From the NCBI GenBank assembly GCA_017523925.1, contig JAFWVQ010000041.1, positions 1-48,215 of the forward strand: a stretch of DNA of 48,215 nt. The letters run 5' to 3'. The notes beneath the pieces were generated by a model. It was not told the origin of the DNA and did no database searches. It worked only from the letters and a program-made list of their open reading frames with translations. Below are positions 34,464 to 43,167 of this stretch, piece by piece; position 1 is the stretch's first letter; each line of letters starts with the position of its first letter. Source of the DNA: Clostridia bacterium (GTDB lineage: Bacteria > Bacillota > Clostridia > Christensenellales > CAG-138). A program made the position numbers and the translations under genes.

Positions 34464-35297
34464 ATGGGCATTTTCGATAGGTTTAAGCGTAAAAAGCAAC
34501 GTCAACAAATGATCGATTCCTTGTTTTCGGATCCGCAGCTCCTTGACAACGCCGTTGCCGGCATGAGAATGGGCGGCATGTCGCAAGACCAGATAAAGCA
34601 AGCATTGCATTATTTTGCAGCCGATGGTTCTGCCCCCGAAGACAGCATGCGAGCTGCTGTTCAGCAAACTCGGCAAGCCAATATAAATATGGTGGACGAT
34701 TTGCTTGAGTTTGCGCTGTCGAGCAATGTGCTGGATGCGTCGATATTCGAGCTTTTAAGCGATTATGCTATGCACACCGCTGCCATTTTTACATTGTTTG
34801 TTCCCCTTCAGGATCTGCCTTCATTTTCGCAAAGGACTGCTTCGGTTCTCAACAGTTGGTTTGCCGACTGCACAGGCAAGGGTATTTCCTCTCATGATGT
34901 ATTATCAAAAGCTCGAATGCTGTCTTCATTCGGTTCTTTTCCCGCTCCGGTGCTCAAAAACGAAGATTATGCGCAAGTGCTTAAGGATATCCAATGTGTT
35001 CCGCAGTTCGTTTCCGCGCTCAATATTCAGGCGCAAAACGATCCCTCCATGGACGGTATTGCTAAACTGGTTTTCGAGCTTAATACCATTATTCTGCACG
35101 GATTGTGCAACCATTGCGAACAATGCAGGCCGATCAGTGCAATGGCTTACAAGGCAGTGTATGACCTCCTAACTTTTTCAACGTTTTATACCCCCAAGCA
35201 GTATCAGAGTGACGCATATTCTTATTACTTGCCGATTGCCAAAAGCTCTGCTGAGGATCGCGGCCGACTCGAAATGACTATAATTGTCGACAGCTGA
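34464..35297 (+). CDS. unknown protein carried on a one-gene insert
   Basis: A 277-residue protein, no family recognised. It starts MGIFDRFKRKKQRQQ, a basic amphipathic start seen in peripheral membrane or assembly proteins. A helical region follows with LLDNAVAGMRMGGMSQDQIKQAL, then an alpha-rich body; a cysteine cluster CNHCEQC lies near 222-228. AGGAGG stands 5 nt before the ATG. The gene is AT-richer than its neighbours, on the opposite strand to them, and enclosed by a 40-bp direct repeat, all pointing to acquisition. Function unknown; a defence or toxin-related role would be guesswork. Confidence 0.75.
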   Translation: MGIFDRFKRKKQRQQMIDSLFSDPQLLDNAVAGMRMGGMSQDQIKQALHYFAADGSAPEDSMRAAVQQTRQANINMVDDLLEFALSSNVLDASIFELLSDYAMHTAAIFTLFVPLQDLPSFSQRTASVLNSWFADCTGKGISSHDVLSKARMLSSFGSFPAPVLKNEDYAQVLKDIQCVPQFVSALNIQAQNDPSMDGIAKLVFELNTIILHGLCNHCEQCRPISAMAYKAVYDLLTFSTFYTPKQYQSDAYSYYLPIAKSSAEDRGRLEMTIIVDS

Positions 35298-35330
35298 TCA
35301 ACGATCAAGAGCAAAATGGAAACGCGCCTG

Positions 35331-35370
35331 CGCCATAGGAACGATCAAATATCATGGGATGTTTGCAAAG
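35331..35370 (+). repeat. 40-bp direct repeat, right copy of the insert
   Basis: Second copy of the repeat at 34251-34290, starting 33 nt after the stop of the inserted gene. Confidence 0.9.
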
Positions 35371-35408
35371 CTTCCGCATAGAGGCGCGGCGCATATGCCG
35401 AGGCAGCG

Positions 35409-35438
35409 AAAAGGCGCTCCCCCGCAGGAAAGCGCCCT
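35409..35438 (-). terminator. probable terminator after the DUF1858 gene
   Basis: Minus strand GGCGCT/AGCGCC stem (arms 35413-35418 and 35431-35436), 12-nt loop, then TTTT. Short stem, moderate support. Confidence 0.6.
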
Positions 35439-35470
35439 TGCCGATATGGTACGGTTTTTCACCAAGCCGA

Positions 35471-35668
35471 TTACTCGGCGAGCATGGTGTTGATGCGCTC
35501 AACGAGCTCATCGCAGTTGATGCCGTGAACGCCGCAGGCCTGCTCGAGGTTCTCGCCGCTTGCCATGACGCAGCCGAGGCAGTGCATGCCGCTGGCCATG
35601 AGGACGTTTGCGATCCTCTTGTCCACGTTGATGATCTCTTCGATGGTCATCTTCTTGTTGATCTCCAT
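35471..35668 (-). CDS. DUF1858 domain protein
   Basis: A 65-residue protein made of a single DUF1858 domain: MTIEEIINVDKRIANVLMASG, then MHCLGCVMASGENLEQACGVHG. The Cys-x-x-Cys pair and the His-Gly turn are the family's hallmarks. Such small proteins occur in anaerobes beside redox enzymes and may bind a metal or a partner; the role is not established. AAAGGAGA precedes the ATG at 35668. A longer open frame upstream reads into the repeat block and is not genuine. Confidence 0.85.
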   Translation of the reverse strand: MEINKKMTIEEIINVDKRIANVLMASGMHCLGCVMASGENLEQACGVHGINCDELVERINTMLAE

Positions 35669-35775
35669 GATTGTATCTCCTTTCGGTTTATCGTTGGTTT
35701 TTCGTTTTCGACCGTTACGGCCGATATTGTAGTATCGGGCTTTTTGTTTCCCGATATGTAACGAACGAGTTATCG

Positions 35776-36078
35776 TTTCGGTTGCCGCGGCGGGGGATAG
35801 TGAATAGTGAATAATGAATAGTTGTGGTTGAAACGCCACAGGCGTTTCTTCTGATCATTTCCACCTCATCCGTCTTCGCGGGGCGTAGCCCCGCTCAGCC
35901 ACCTTCCCCTCAAGGGGAAGGCTTTTGGCGGCGTTTCTTCAAATTTTCATTTGAAATCCCTTTGGGATTTCTTCCTCAACCCGGCGCAGCCGGATTTCAC
36001 TTGCCGCAGGCAAATTTCACCTGCCGCAGGCAGATTTCACTCGCCGCAAGGCGAATTTCACCGCGCCGCGAAGCGACT
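35776..36078 (-). repeat. mosaic 3'-UTR repeat, copy C
   Basis: Lies directly after the pyrG stop in the direction of pyrG. Order from the gene: hairpins TCGCC-TTGC-GGCGA, CTGCC-TGC-GGCAG, TTGCC-TGC-GGCAA and CCGGC-TGC-GCCGG, each preceded by GTGAAAT, then GGAAGAAATCCC/GGGATTTC, the CCTTCCCC/GGGGAAGG hairpin, an AACGCC/GGCGTT hairpin, and the TATTCACTATTCA tract. The pyrG stop TGA itself lies in AAATGAAGTCGCTTCGC, a unit seen inside other copies. Confidence 0.88.
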
Positions 36079-37680
36079 TCATTTCCGGAGGCTTGCCGCC
36101 ACAAACCCTTTGAACAGCGGGTGCGCGTTATCGGGTCTGGACTTGAACTCGGGGTGGAACTGAACGCCCACGAACCACGGATGCTCGGGTATCTCGATTA
36201 TCTCGGCAAGCCCGCGCCTCGGGTTCCAGCCCGCGAACAGAAGCCCGCCGCGCCTGAAATCCTCGGTGAATTCATTGTTGAATTCGTAGCGGTGACGATG
36301 GCGCTCGTGGATCTCCTCCGCGCCGTAATGCTCCATCGAGCGGCTGCCCTTTTCAAGGCGGCAGGTGTAGCTGCCGAGACGGAGCGTGCCGCCGATGCGG
36401 TCGAGATTATTGATTTGATCCTCCATCAGCGCAACCACGGGGTGCTTGGTGTTGAAATCCACCTCGGTGGAGTGCGCGTCCTTCCAGCCGAGCACGTTTC
36501 TTGCGAACTCAACGACCGCGATCTGCATGCCGAGGCAGATGCCGAAATACGGCACGCTGTGCTCGCGCGCATACCTTGCCGCGATCATCATGCCCTCAAG
36601 GCCCCTTTCGCCGAAGCCGCCCGGCACGAGTATGCCGTCCACGCCCGCAAGGATCTCGTTCGGGTCGCCGCTTTCAAGGCTCTCCGCCGCGATCCATTTG
36701 ATGTTTACGCGGGCATTGTTCGCGATGCCGCTGTGGTGCAGCGCCTCCGCGACCGAAAGATAGGCGTCGTGCAGCTCAACGTATTTGCCCACAAGGCCGA
36801 TCGTGCATTCCTTCTCGGGGGAGAGATCCGCCTCGACCATCGCTTTCCATTTGGCGAGATCGGGCTTGCGCTCCTCAATGCCGAGATGCTTTATAACGGC
36901 GGTGCAGAGTCCCTTTTCCTCAAGCATGAGGGGCACTTCATAAAGCGAGCGCGCGTTGAGGTTTTCAATAACGTTCTCCACGGCGGTGTTGCAGAAGAGG
37001 CCGATCTTGGCGCGGATGCTGCGATCGAGCGGATAGTCGCTTCTTAAAACGATGATATCGGGCTGGATGCCGATGCTTTGCAGCTCCTTGACCGAATGCT
37101 GCGTGGGCTTGGTCTTGAGCTCGCCCGAAGCGGAGAGGTACGGAACGAGGGTAACGTGGATAAAGCAGCACTCCCGGCTGCCGAGCTGCGTTTTGAGCTG
37201 ACGGATCGCCTCAAGGAAGGGCTGGCTCTCGATATCGCCCACGGTGCCGCCGATCTCAACGAGCATGACGTCGGGCTTGAGCGTGGTCATGGCGCGGCGT
37301 ATCCGAAGCTTTATCTCATCGGTAATATGCGGGATCACCTGCACCGTGCCGCCGTTGTAGCCGCCGCTGCGCTCGCGCTCGATAACGGCGGAATAGATCT
37401 GACCTGTGGTGGTGTTGTTCAGCTTGGTGAGCTCCTCGTTTATGAAGCGCTCGTAGTGGCCGATGTCAAGGTCGGTCTCCGCGCCGTCGTCGGTCACGAA
37501 CACCTCGCCGTGCTGATAGGGGTTCATCGTGCCGGGGTCGACGTTGAGATACGGATCGAGCTTCATTATAGAAACGCTGTACCCCCTCGATTTGAGAAGC
37601 CTGCCGAGCGCGGCCGCCGTGATGCCCTTGCCGAGGCTCGAAACTACGCCTCCCGTGACGAAGATCAGTTTGGTATCCAT
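36079..37680 (-). CDS. pyrG: CTP synthase
   Basis: A 533-residue enzyme that makes CTP from UTP with ATP and glutamine, last step of pyrimidine nucleotide synthesis. Synthase domain from [17 protein letters not shown] (residues 9-25) with [14 protein letters not shown] and [10 protein letters not shown]. Glutamine amidotransferase domain with [12 protein letters not shown], nucleophile Cys in GICLGMQ, and GVQFHPEF with the catalytic His-x-Glu. Length is normal. The start [11 protein letters not shown] has GAGGAGG upstream. It has its own promoter and a 140-nt leader. No G-run is present at the transcription start, so the reiterative-transcription control known from Bacillus pyrG is not apparent. 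Confidence 0.98.
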   Translation of the reverse strand: MDTKLIFVTGGVVSSLGKGITAAALGRLLKSRGYSVSIMKLDPYLNVDPGTMNPYQHGEVFVTDDGAETDLDIGHYERFINEELTKLNNTTTGQIYSAVIERERSGGYNGGTVQVIPHITDEIKLRIRRAMTTLKPDVMLVEIGGTVGDIESQPFLEAIRQLKTQLGSRECCFIHVTLVPYLSASGELKTKPTQHSVKELQSIGIQPDIIVLRSDYPLDRSIRAKIGLFCNTAVENVIENLNARSLYEVPLMLEEKGLCTAVIKHLGIEERKPDLAKWKAMVEADLSPEKECTIGLVGKYVELHDAYLSVAEALHHSGIANNARVNIKWIAAESLESGDPNEILAGVDGILVPGGFGERGLEGMMIAARYAREHSVPYFGICLGMQIAVVEFARNVLGWKDAHSTEVDFNTKHPVVALMEDQINNLDRIGGTLRLGSYTCRLEKGSRSMEHYGAEEIHERHRHRYEFNNEFTEDFRRGGLLFAGWNPRRGLAEIIEIPEHPWFVGVQFHPEFKSRPDNAHPLFKGFVAASLRK

Positions 37681-37820
37681 GTTTTTCCTCCTCTGACGGC
37701 AGAAAGCCCTGTTTCGCCCGCTGCCTGATAGCATTTTGGTTTCCCTCATTAAAAACGCCGCATACGCCCTCGGACGACGGCCCGACGCGCTGCGCGAATA
37801 AACATAAATCTACAGTTTAC

Positions 37821-37849
37821 ATTATAGCAGGAACGGAGGAAAAAGTAAA
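37821..37849 (-). promoter_or_regulatory. pyrG promoter
   Basis: Minus strand TTTACT (37844-37849), 17-nt spacer, TATAAT (37821-37826). The leader to the ATG at 37680 is about 135 nt; nothing else recognisable was found in 37681-37910. Confidence 0.75.
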
Positions 37850-37910
37850 CAAGAAAAACGGCATGCTCGGGCAAAAACCGAGTATATCTCGCCCCGCCTC
37901 GGCAAATGCG

Positions 37911-37961
37911 AAAAAGAAAGCGCCCCGCACCGAAACGCTGCGGAGCGTAAACGCCGCTTTC
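37911..37961 (-). terminator. probable terminator after the lipoprotein gene
   Basis: Minus strand stem GAAAGCG/CGCTTTC (arms 37916-37922 and 37955-37961) with an inner CTCCGCA/TGCGGGG pairing, followed by TTTTT. Confidence 0.65.
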
Positions 37962-37993
37962 CGCGCCGAAGCGTGAAAAGGCGCGCATAATTA

Positions 37994-39007
37994 TCATTCT
38001 ATCGGAACGGCAAACTCGGCGCTGTTTTTATAAGCATCATCGGGGAGAGAAAAGCTATCGAACATAACCTGCACCCGCGCCCAAACATACGGCGAGCCGC
38101 CTATGGTCGTTGCAGAAAACTCTCTGATCTCAAGCTCCGCATCTTCGCCGCTGTTGGTGCATAACTCGCGCGCCTTCATTTTGATCGCATCAAGATATGG
38201 CACAAAGTCGAAGCCCTCCGGAAGCTGCATCGGCTCCGCAGCGGGATCGTCCGCATTGATGCGGATCAGCTTTCCTTTCTGCGTTACGGTCGCCGTGACC
38301 CCGCAGGGCGGCTCCTCCCCGACCTTCTCATTGAACCAGTGCAGCTCATAATGACCCGATTCTCCGTCCTCGGTCGGAAACTGCCATTTTTGATAGGCGC
38401 TGTCGAAGCGCTCGAATTTTCCGAAGTCCAGCTCGCTTTCAAGCAGCTTTTCAACTGCGGCACGGGCGGAATCGGCATCCACACTGCCCTCGAAATCTAG
38501 CTTCAGCTCCGGCTCGAAGTCGTAGTTATTGATATACGCAAGAGCGCCGCTCGAATGAAACGCTATGGAGTATCGATCCATGTACGGATGCTCCCAGTAG
38601 TTGACATCGTCGCTGTTTGTTGTGTAATCATAATAACACGCGCCCCCAAGCGAAAAAGTGCGCGTTCTTTTATAAAACAGCTCGTATTCCTTCCCGCCGA
38701 AGCTGCATTTTCGCGTTGTTCCCTCTTTATCGCTCTCCCTTTCCACATTCACATACGCAATAATATCATAGGCGGCGGTATACACCGCGTTTACCAACGC
38801 CCGATCTCCCACGGTAAACACCTTTTCAAGCGGAATCTCAAGCGGCGCATCGGTCGTTTTCGCCGCCTCGGTCGGCGGGGCGGTGGGGGTGGGGCCCCAA
38901 GTCGTGGGCAGATCGCCCGCGCAGCCGGGCAGCAGCGTGCAGCCAATCAGCGCCGCAAGCGCAAGGGCGGCAAGCTTTTTCATATTATTCATTCGTTTTT
39001 CCTTCAT
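37994..39007 (-). CDS. lipoprotein, function unknown
   Basis: About 337 residues, exported. The signal peptide (KKLAALALAALIGCTLLPGC) ends in a lipobox LPGC, followed by a Pro/Thr-rich linker (TTWGPTPTAPPTEA). The mature part is beta-rich with many acidic residues and resembles uncharacterised Clostridia lipoproteins; no family named. Two starts are possible: ATG 39007 after GGAG, or ATG 38992 after AAGGA (MNNMKKL). Single gene followed by a terminator. Confidence 0.75.
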   Translation of the reverse strand: MKEKRMNNMKKLAALALAALIGCTLLPGCAGDLPTTWGPTPTAPPTEAAKTTDAPLEIPLEKVFTVGDRALVNAVYTAAYDIIAYVNVERESDKEGTTRKCSFGGKEYELFYKRTRTFSLGGACYYDYTTNSDDVNYWEHPYMDRYSIAFHSSGALAYINNYDFEPELKLDFEGSVDADSARAAVEKLLESELDFGKFERFDSAYQKWQFPTEDGESGHYELHWFNEKVGEEPPCGVTATVTQKGKLIRINADDPAAEPMQLPEGFDFVPYLDAIKMKARELCTNSGEDAELEIREFSATTIGGSPYVWARVQVMFDSFSLPDDAYKNSAEFAVPIE

Positions 39008-39140
39008 AATTCGCACTCCGATACTTTGCTTTGGCATTTCGCCGGTTCAAGGGGCGATGGGCTTATCGCATATCCCCTCAACTATAAAGTTCCGTTTTTT
39101 CCGGCGATATTGGGATGGCACTGAAATATATTTGGTCTCC

Positions 39141-39171
39141 AATAAATTTCCCGCCCCCGAAGGAGCGGGAA
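39141..39171 (-). terminator. probable terminator after the LRR-dockerin gene
   Basis: Minus strand TTCCCGC/GCGGGAA stem (arms 39148-39154 and 39165-39171) with extra G-C pairing in the loop, followed by an AT-rich ATTTATT. About 140 nt downstream of the stop at 39311. Confidence 0.55.
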
Positions 39172-39310
39172 AAAGGCGATATTCAAAACTTACTCAGCTT
39201 ATGATGAGCGCATCGAGACTCGAAAGCTCACGTTATGAGGAAGAGTTTTTTCTTCCAAGCTTCGATCGTTTCGTAATCGGGAGCTCTTATGGCTCTTCAG
39301 CTCTCGCAGC

Positions 39311-41815
39311 TCACTGCTGCTCCATAACGGCACGCAGTATCAGCAGCGCATCAAACAGATCGACAACGCCGTTTGAGTCCATATCGCCGTTTTCAAGCAG
39401 CAGCTCGTTAGCTGAAATAACATCGATAATGTAGCGCATGATAAGCAGCGCATCGTCGAGTGTCACTTCGAAGTCCCCGTTCACGTCGCCCAGCGGCGGG
39501 AATATGCGCGGAGTGAACACGGCGCGTATCTCGTCGATCCCGTCGTACTCACCGCTAAAAAAGTCGAGCTCCGTATCGGTCGAAATCAGCTCCTGCCCGT
39601 TGTACCAGCCGATAAATTCGCTTCCGCGAAGGGGCTGCGCGTATGCGCTGTATATCTCCCGGTATTCATCGGTTTCGGGATTATAATCATCGTAGTAATC
39701 GAAGCCGACCGTGCCGCCGGGCAGCTCGCCCTGCTCCTCGCACTCCGCTGTAACCGCCTTCAAGCCCCAATCATTCGCATTCATTCTCAGCAGCTCAAGC
39801 GGGTTTCCGCTCGTTCTCAAGCTCCAAAGATTGGCATACGCACTAAGGTCGAGCCGGGTTATCAGATTGTTGCTTACATCAAGCTCCCCAAGCCACTCCG
39901 AATAGGGAAGGATCAGAGTGCTGCTGAGGCTGTTGCCCGAGCAGTCGAGCTTATAGAGATTGGTATACGCACTAAGGTCGAGATGGGTTAGCAGATTGTT
40001 GCTTACTTTAAGCTCCCCAAGCCACTCCGAATAGGGAAGGTACAGAGTGCTGCTGCTGAGGCTGTTGCCCGAGCAGTCGAGCGAAGAAAGATCTGTATGC
40101 CCGCGAAGATCAAGCTCCGTAAGCAGGCAGTTCGCGCAATTCAAGCTGGTAAGCGCATGCGCATACTCCGCCTCGGAAGGGTCTACGTATCCCAAATAGG
40201 GAAGATTCAGCTCGCTTATGGGGTTGTTTGAACAATCCAGATACATAAGTCGGGCTTCTTCACGGAATTTCAGCTCGGAAATATTGTTTTCGGCGCAATC
40301 AACCGACTCGATAGGATAGATCAGGCTCAAATCAAGCTCGGAAAGCTCGCAGCGGTTGCAATCGAGGTATTTAAGACCTGTGCACGCGGAAAGATCAAGG
40401 CTCTCGATGGGGTTATCGCCGCAGACCAGACTCTCGAGCGCGTTCATGCGCGAAAGATCGAGCTGCGTAAGCTCATTTTCGCTGCAATACAGCATTTTAA
40501 GCGGAAGGCTCTGCGAATCGGCAAAAATTATCCGCTCTATCCGGTTGGCATCGCAGTGCAGCTCCGCAAGCGCGGCGCAATCCGAAACATCCAACTCCGT
40601 AAGCTCGTTAAGCACAAGGTTCAGCGTTTGAAGATTTTCGCAGCCGTCAAGCGCTATGCCATTTATCCGGGTTGAATTAAAGCTTACGCTTTCAAGCCGC
40701 GGACATTGGGACAGATCGACCTGCTCAAACCGGCATCCGTAGTCGTAACTGTAGTCGCCGTAGCCGGCGATCGATTCGAGCATGGTGCATCCGGAAAAAT
40801 CCACATCGCCGCGAAACTTAACGGCTTGCCATGATTCGATGTACTGCATGAAATTGAGCGTCTTCAGGTGATAGCGCTCATCGCCTCTTGTCCATACCGC
40901 AAACTGATACGAGGGAGCGCCCTCCGAGTCTATGCCGGTGTTCCATGTGGAAATATCGTTCGGATCGTAGTTTTCGTTCAGCTTTTCGCCGTTCTTAACT
41001 CCGTTTTCGTCCTCCTGCTCAAGGAAGGCGAGAAGCTTTGCCGTGTCGTGCTCATCGTATTCGGGTATGATCACGGGCGGTACGGGAGCAAAATGCGCTT
41101 CGATATCGTATTCCCCGTCTTCAAGGTAAAATATTTCGGACTCCCAGAGCTTCTCTCCGGTATTCGCATCGAACCAGCCTTCGAAGAGCTGATCCGAGCC
41201 GGTCGGCTCCGCCACCGCCACGCGTGAATATTCCGTTCCGTTCTGCGTCCACATACCGAGCGACACATAGCCGCTGCCGACGGCGCGCGCATGCGCCGCG
41301 GAGATCCTTTCGCTCTCGGGCAGGCTCATTTCAACCGTTTTATTGCCTTCGCTGTCCACGCTGTTAAGCACGGTGCAGCCCTCAAGGCTGATGCGGGTCA
41401 ATTCGTTATTCATGCAGTTCAAATCGCTCAAATACTCGCAGCCGTCCAAAATAAGCTCGCCGCAAAGCCCGCTGTTCGGAAAATCCATTCGGGTAAGCCT
41501 TCTATCCTCGGTTATCGGAACGCTGCCTTCATATACGGTCTGAAGTATTATGGTCGGATACCAAAGCACGGGATCATCGAGCTTATCATCAAGCTCAAGC
41601 TTTTGCGCGTTTGTAACGCCCGCTTCATCCTGCTGCTCGAGAAACGTGATAACGGCATTGTAGTCGTGCTCGTTATAACCCTCCGGCACGGCGTGCACAT
41701 CGTGGGAAACAGGGGATTCGGCCGAACCGAAGGCCGAAAATGGGATGGATGAGAAGATCATCGCAAAAACGATGACCGCCGCGATCGCGGCCTTAAAGCC
41801 TTTAGTCTTCATCAT
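39311..41815 (-). CDS. secreted leucine-rich-repeat protein with C-terminal dockerin
   Basis: An 834-residue secreted protein. Signal peptide 1-33 (AVIVFAMIFSSIPFSAFG). Two copies of a module beginning (Y)NEHDYNAVITFLEQQDE / YDEHDTAKLLAFLEQEDE (about 47 and 252), a Cys-containing LRR stack of 21-22-residue repeats of the form LxxLDCSxNxLSxLDLSxxx (about 330-690), a GWFDANTGE-type and GWYNGQE-type (Listeria-Bacteroides-like) repeat, and a type I dockerin at 775-834 with two calcium loops, DVNGDFEVTLDD and DMDSNGVVDLFD. Dockerins dock onto cohesins; none is encoded in the window, so the partner scaffold must lie elsewhere. The LRR part should bind a protein or polysaccharide. AAGGAGG precedes the ATG and TATAAT stands upstream (about 41837-41842). 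Confidence 0.9.
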   Translation of the reverse strand: MMKTKGFKAAIAAVIVFAMIFSSIPFSAFGSAESPVSHDVHAVPEGYNEHDYNAVITFLEQQDEAGVTNAQKLELDDKLDDPVLWYPTIILQTVYEGSVPITEDRRLTRMDFPNSGLCGELILDGCEYLSDLNCMNNELTRISLEGCTVLNSVDSEGNKTVEMSLPESERISAAHARAVGSGYVSLGMWTQNGTEYSRVAVAEPTGSDQLFEGWFDANTGEKLWESEIFYLEDGEYDIEAHFAPVPPVIIPEYDEHDTAKLLAFLEQEDENGVKNGEKLNENYDPNDISTWNTGIDSEGAPSYQFAVWTRGDERYHLKTLNFMQYIESWQAVKFRGDVDFSGCTMLESIAGYGDYSYDYGCRFEQVDLSQCPRLESVSFNSTRINGIALDGCENLQTLNLVLNELTELDVSDCAALAELHCDANRIERIIFADSQSLPLKMLYCSENELTQLDLSRMNALESLVCGDNPIESLDLSACTGLKYLDCNRCELSELDLSLIYPIESVDCAENNISELKFREEARLMYLDCSNNPISELNLPYLGYVDPSEAEYAHALTSLNCANCLLTELDLRGHTDLSSLDCSGNSLSSSTLYLPYSEWLGELKVSNNLLTHLDLSAYTNLYKLDCSGNSLSSTLILPYSEWLGELDVSNNLITRLDLSAYANLWSLRTSGNPLELLRMNANDWGLKAVTAECEEQGELPGGTVGFDYYDDYNPETDEYREIYSAYAQPLRGSEFIGWYNGQELISTDTELDFFSGEYDGIDEIRAVFTPRIFPPLGDVNGDFEVTLDDALLIMRYIIDVISANELLLENGDMDSNGVVDLFDALLILRAVMEQQ
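39831..40088 (-). repeat. 129-bp tandem duplication within the LRR region
   Basis: Two nearly identical copies of 129 bp (43 codons, two LRRs) starting at about 39831 and 39960, sharing TACGCACTAAGGTCGAG and CCACTCCGAATAGGGAAGG. They code the pair NLLTHLDLSAYTNL / NLITRLDLSAYANL. A recent duplication, in frame. Confidence 0.85.
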
Positions 41816-41933
41816 ATTCTACTCCTCCTTGAGTGTATTATAATCAATGAAAGAATGAACGGGATAAGGCTGAAACACACGTGGCGATCTTGTGTCACGC
41901 GCTAAGTAGTATTAGGCTTTTTTTAATAATGAA

Positions 41934-42935
41934 CTATCTGTCCTCTCTGAAATACGCAAGTCCGAGCGAGGACGGCGGCTGATCCTCCTTCTTTTTGCGG
42001 AGGGAGACGATGATCAGCACGATTATGGTTATCACGTAGGGCAGCATATTGAAAAGCTCCTGCGAGCGCCTGGTGAGCCCCGAGGCAAACATCAGATACG
42101 CCCAGAAGAGCACGCCGAAGAGGTACGAGCCCCAGATGCTTCTGATGGGCTTCCAGGTGGCGAAGATAACGAGCGCAACGGCGAGCCAGCCGAGGTTTTC
42201 GATCGTGCCGTCGTTCGCCCAGGTACCCTTGACGTAGTCCATAACGTAGTACAGGCCGCCAAGCCCCGTAACGCCCGCGCCGACGCAGGTGGCGAGGTAT
42301 TTGTTCTTCGTAACGCTTATGCCCGCCGCATCCGCCGTGGCGGGGTTTTCGCCAACGGCGCGCAGGTTCAGACCCTTGCCCGTTTTATTCAGGAAGATAT
42401 GCAGTGCGATGCCGGCGGCGACCGCAAGATAAGTCAGGAAACCGTAGTTAAAAAGCAGCTTCATAACGCTTTCCGGCAGGGGCATGAACGAGAACACCCC
42501 TGCGCGGTACACCTCGCTGGTGGCCGCAACGCTGATCTGACCAACGCCGCCCGCAAGCATGTTCAGCGAGCCGCCGAAGAAGTTTGCAAGACCCGCGCCG
42601 AAGATGGTCAGTGTTAGACCCGTCACGTTTTGATTGGTGCGCAGCGTAACGGTCAGAAAGCTGTATATGAGTCCTCCGAGCGCCGCGGCAAGGAAGGCGC
42701 AGACCATCGGTATAACGACCAGCAGCACGGGCGACGGCGCGACGCCGGCGCTTTGGCAGGCGCGCTCGTAGAAGAAGCTCGATGCAAGGCTCGCGATGCC
42801 GCCCATATACATCGTGCCGGGAACGCCGAGATTGAGATTGCCGCTCTTTTCGGTCAGTATCTCGCCCACCGCTCCGAACATTATGACCGTTCCGAACGAT
42901 ACGGCCGCCTGGATCAAGGTTATGAATACTTCCAT
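41934..42935 (-). CDS. nupQ: nucleoside-type ABC importer permease (BMP family)
   Basis: A 333-residue membrane protein with about ten helices. EKSGNLNLGVPGTMYMGG and GLNLRAVGENPATADAAGI match the NupQ/YufQ-type (BPD_transp_2) permeases of BMP-lipoprotein-dependent nucleoside importers. GGAGGAAG precedes the ATG at 42935; a longer upstream frame reads through repeat copy D and is spurious. Third gene of the nupO-nupP-nupQ order. Confidence 0.85.
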   Translation of the reverse strand: MEVFITLIQAAVSFGTVIMFGAVGEILTEKSGNLNLGVPGTMYMGGIASLASSFFYERACQSAGVAPSPVLLVVIPMVCAFLAAALGGLIYSFLTVTLRTNQNVTGLTLTIFGAGLANFFGGSLNMLAGGVGQISVAATSEVYRAGVFSFMPLPESVMKLLFNYGFLTYLAVAAGIALHIFLNKTGKGLNLRAVGENPATADAAGISVTKNKYLATCVGAGVTGLGGLYYVMDYVKGTWANDGTIENLGWLAVALVIFATWKPIRSIWGSYLFGVLFWAYLMFASGLTRRSQELFNMLPYVITIIVLIIVSLRKKKEDQPPSSLGLAYFREDR

Positions 42936-42961
42936 ACTTCCTCCGAGTCCAAAGGATTCTT

Positions 42962-43163
42962 TATTAGTGAATAGTGAATAATGAATAGTGAATAGTTGAG
43001 GATGAAACGCCACAGGCGTTTCTAAATTCTGTTTATTATTTTGAAATCCCTTTGGGATTTCTTCCTCAACTCGGCGCAGCCGGATTTCACTTGCCGAAGG
43101 CAAATTTCACCTGCCGAGGGCAGATTTCACTCGGCGCAAGGCGAATTTCACTGCGCCGCAGGC
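42962..43163 (-). repeat. mosaic 3'-UTR repeat, copy D
   Basis: Fills the space between nupP and nupQ. In the direction of nupP it shows GTGAAAT-hairpin units (TCGCC-TTGC-GCCGA, CTGCC-CTC-GGCAG, TTGCC-TTC-GGCAA), GGAAGAAATCCC/GGGATTTC, an AACGCC/GGCGTT hairpin and the TATTCACTATTCA tract. It lacks the CCTTCCCC/GGGGAAGG section of the longer copies. Confidence 0.85.
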
Positions 43164-43167
43164 TCCC

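Noticed and set aside
35471..35839. A 122-residue form of the DUF1858 protein
   Set aside because: The extra 57 residues come from repeat sequence; the ribosome binding site supports the 65-residue form.
37681..37820. Reiterative-transcription control of pyrG as in Bacillus
   Set aside because: No GGG run at the expected transcription start and no leader terminator with the matching pyrimidine tract.
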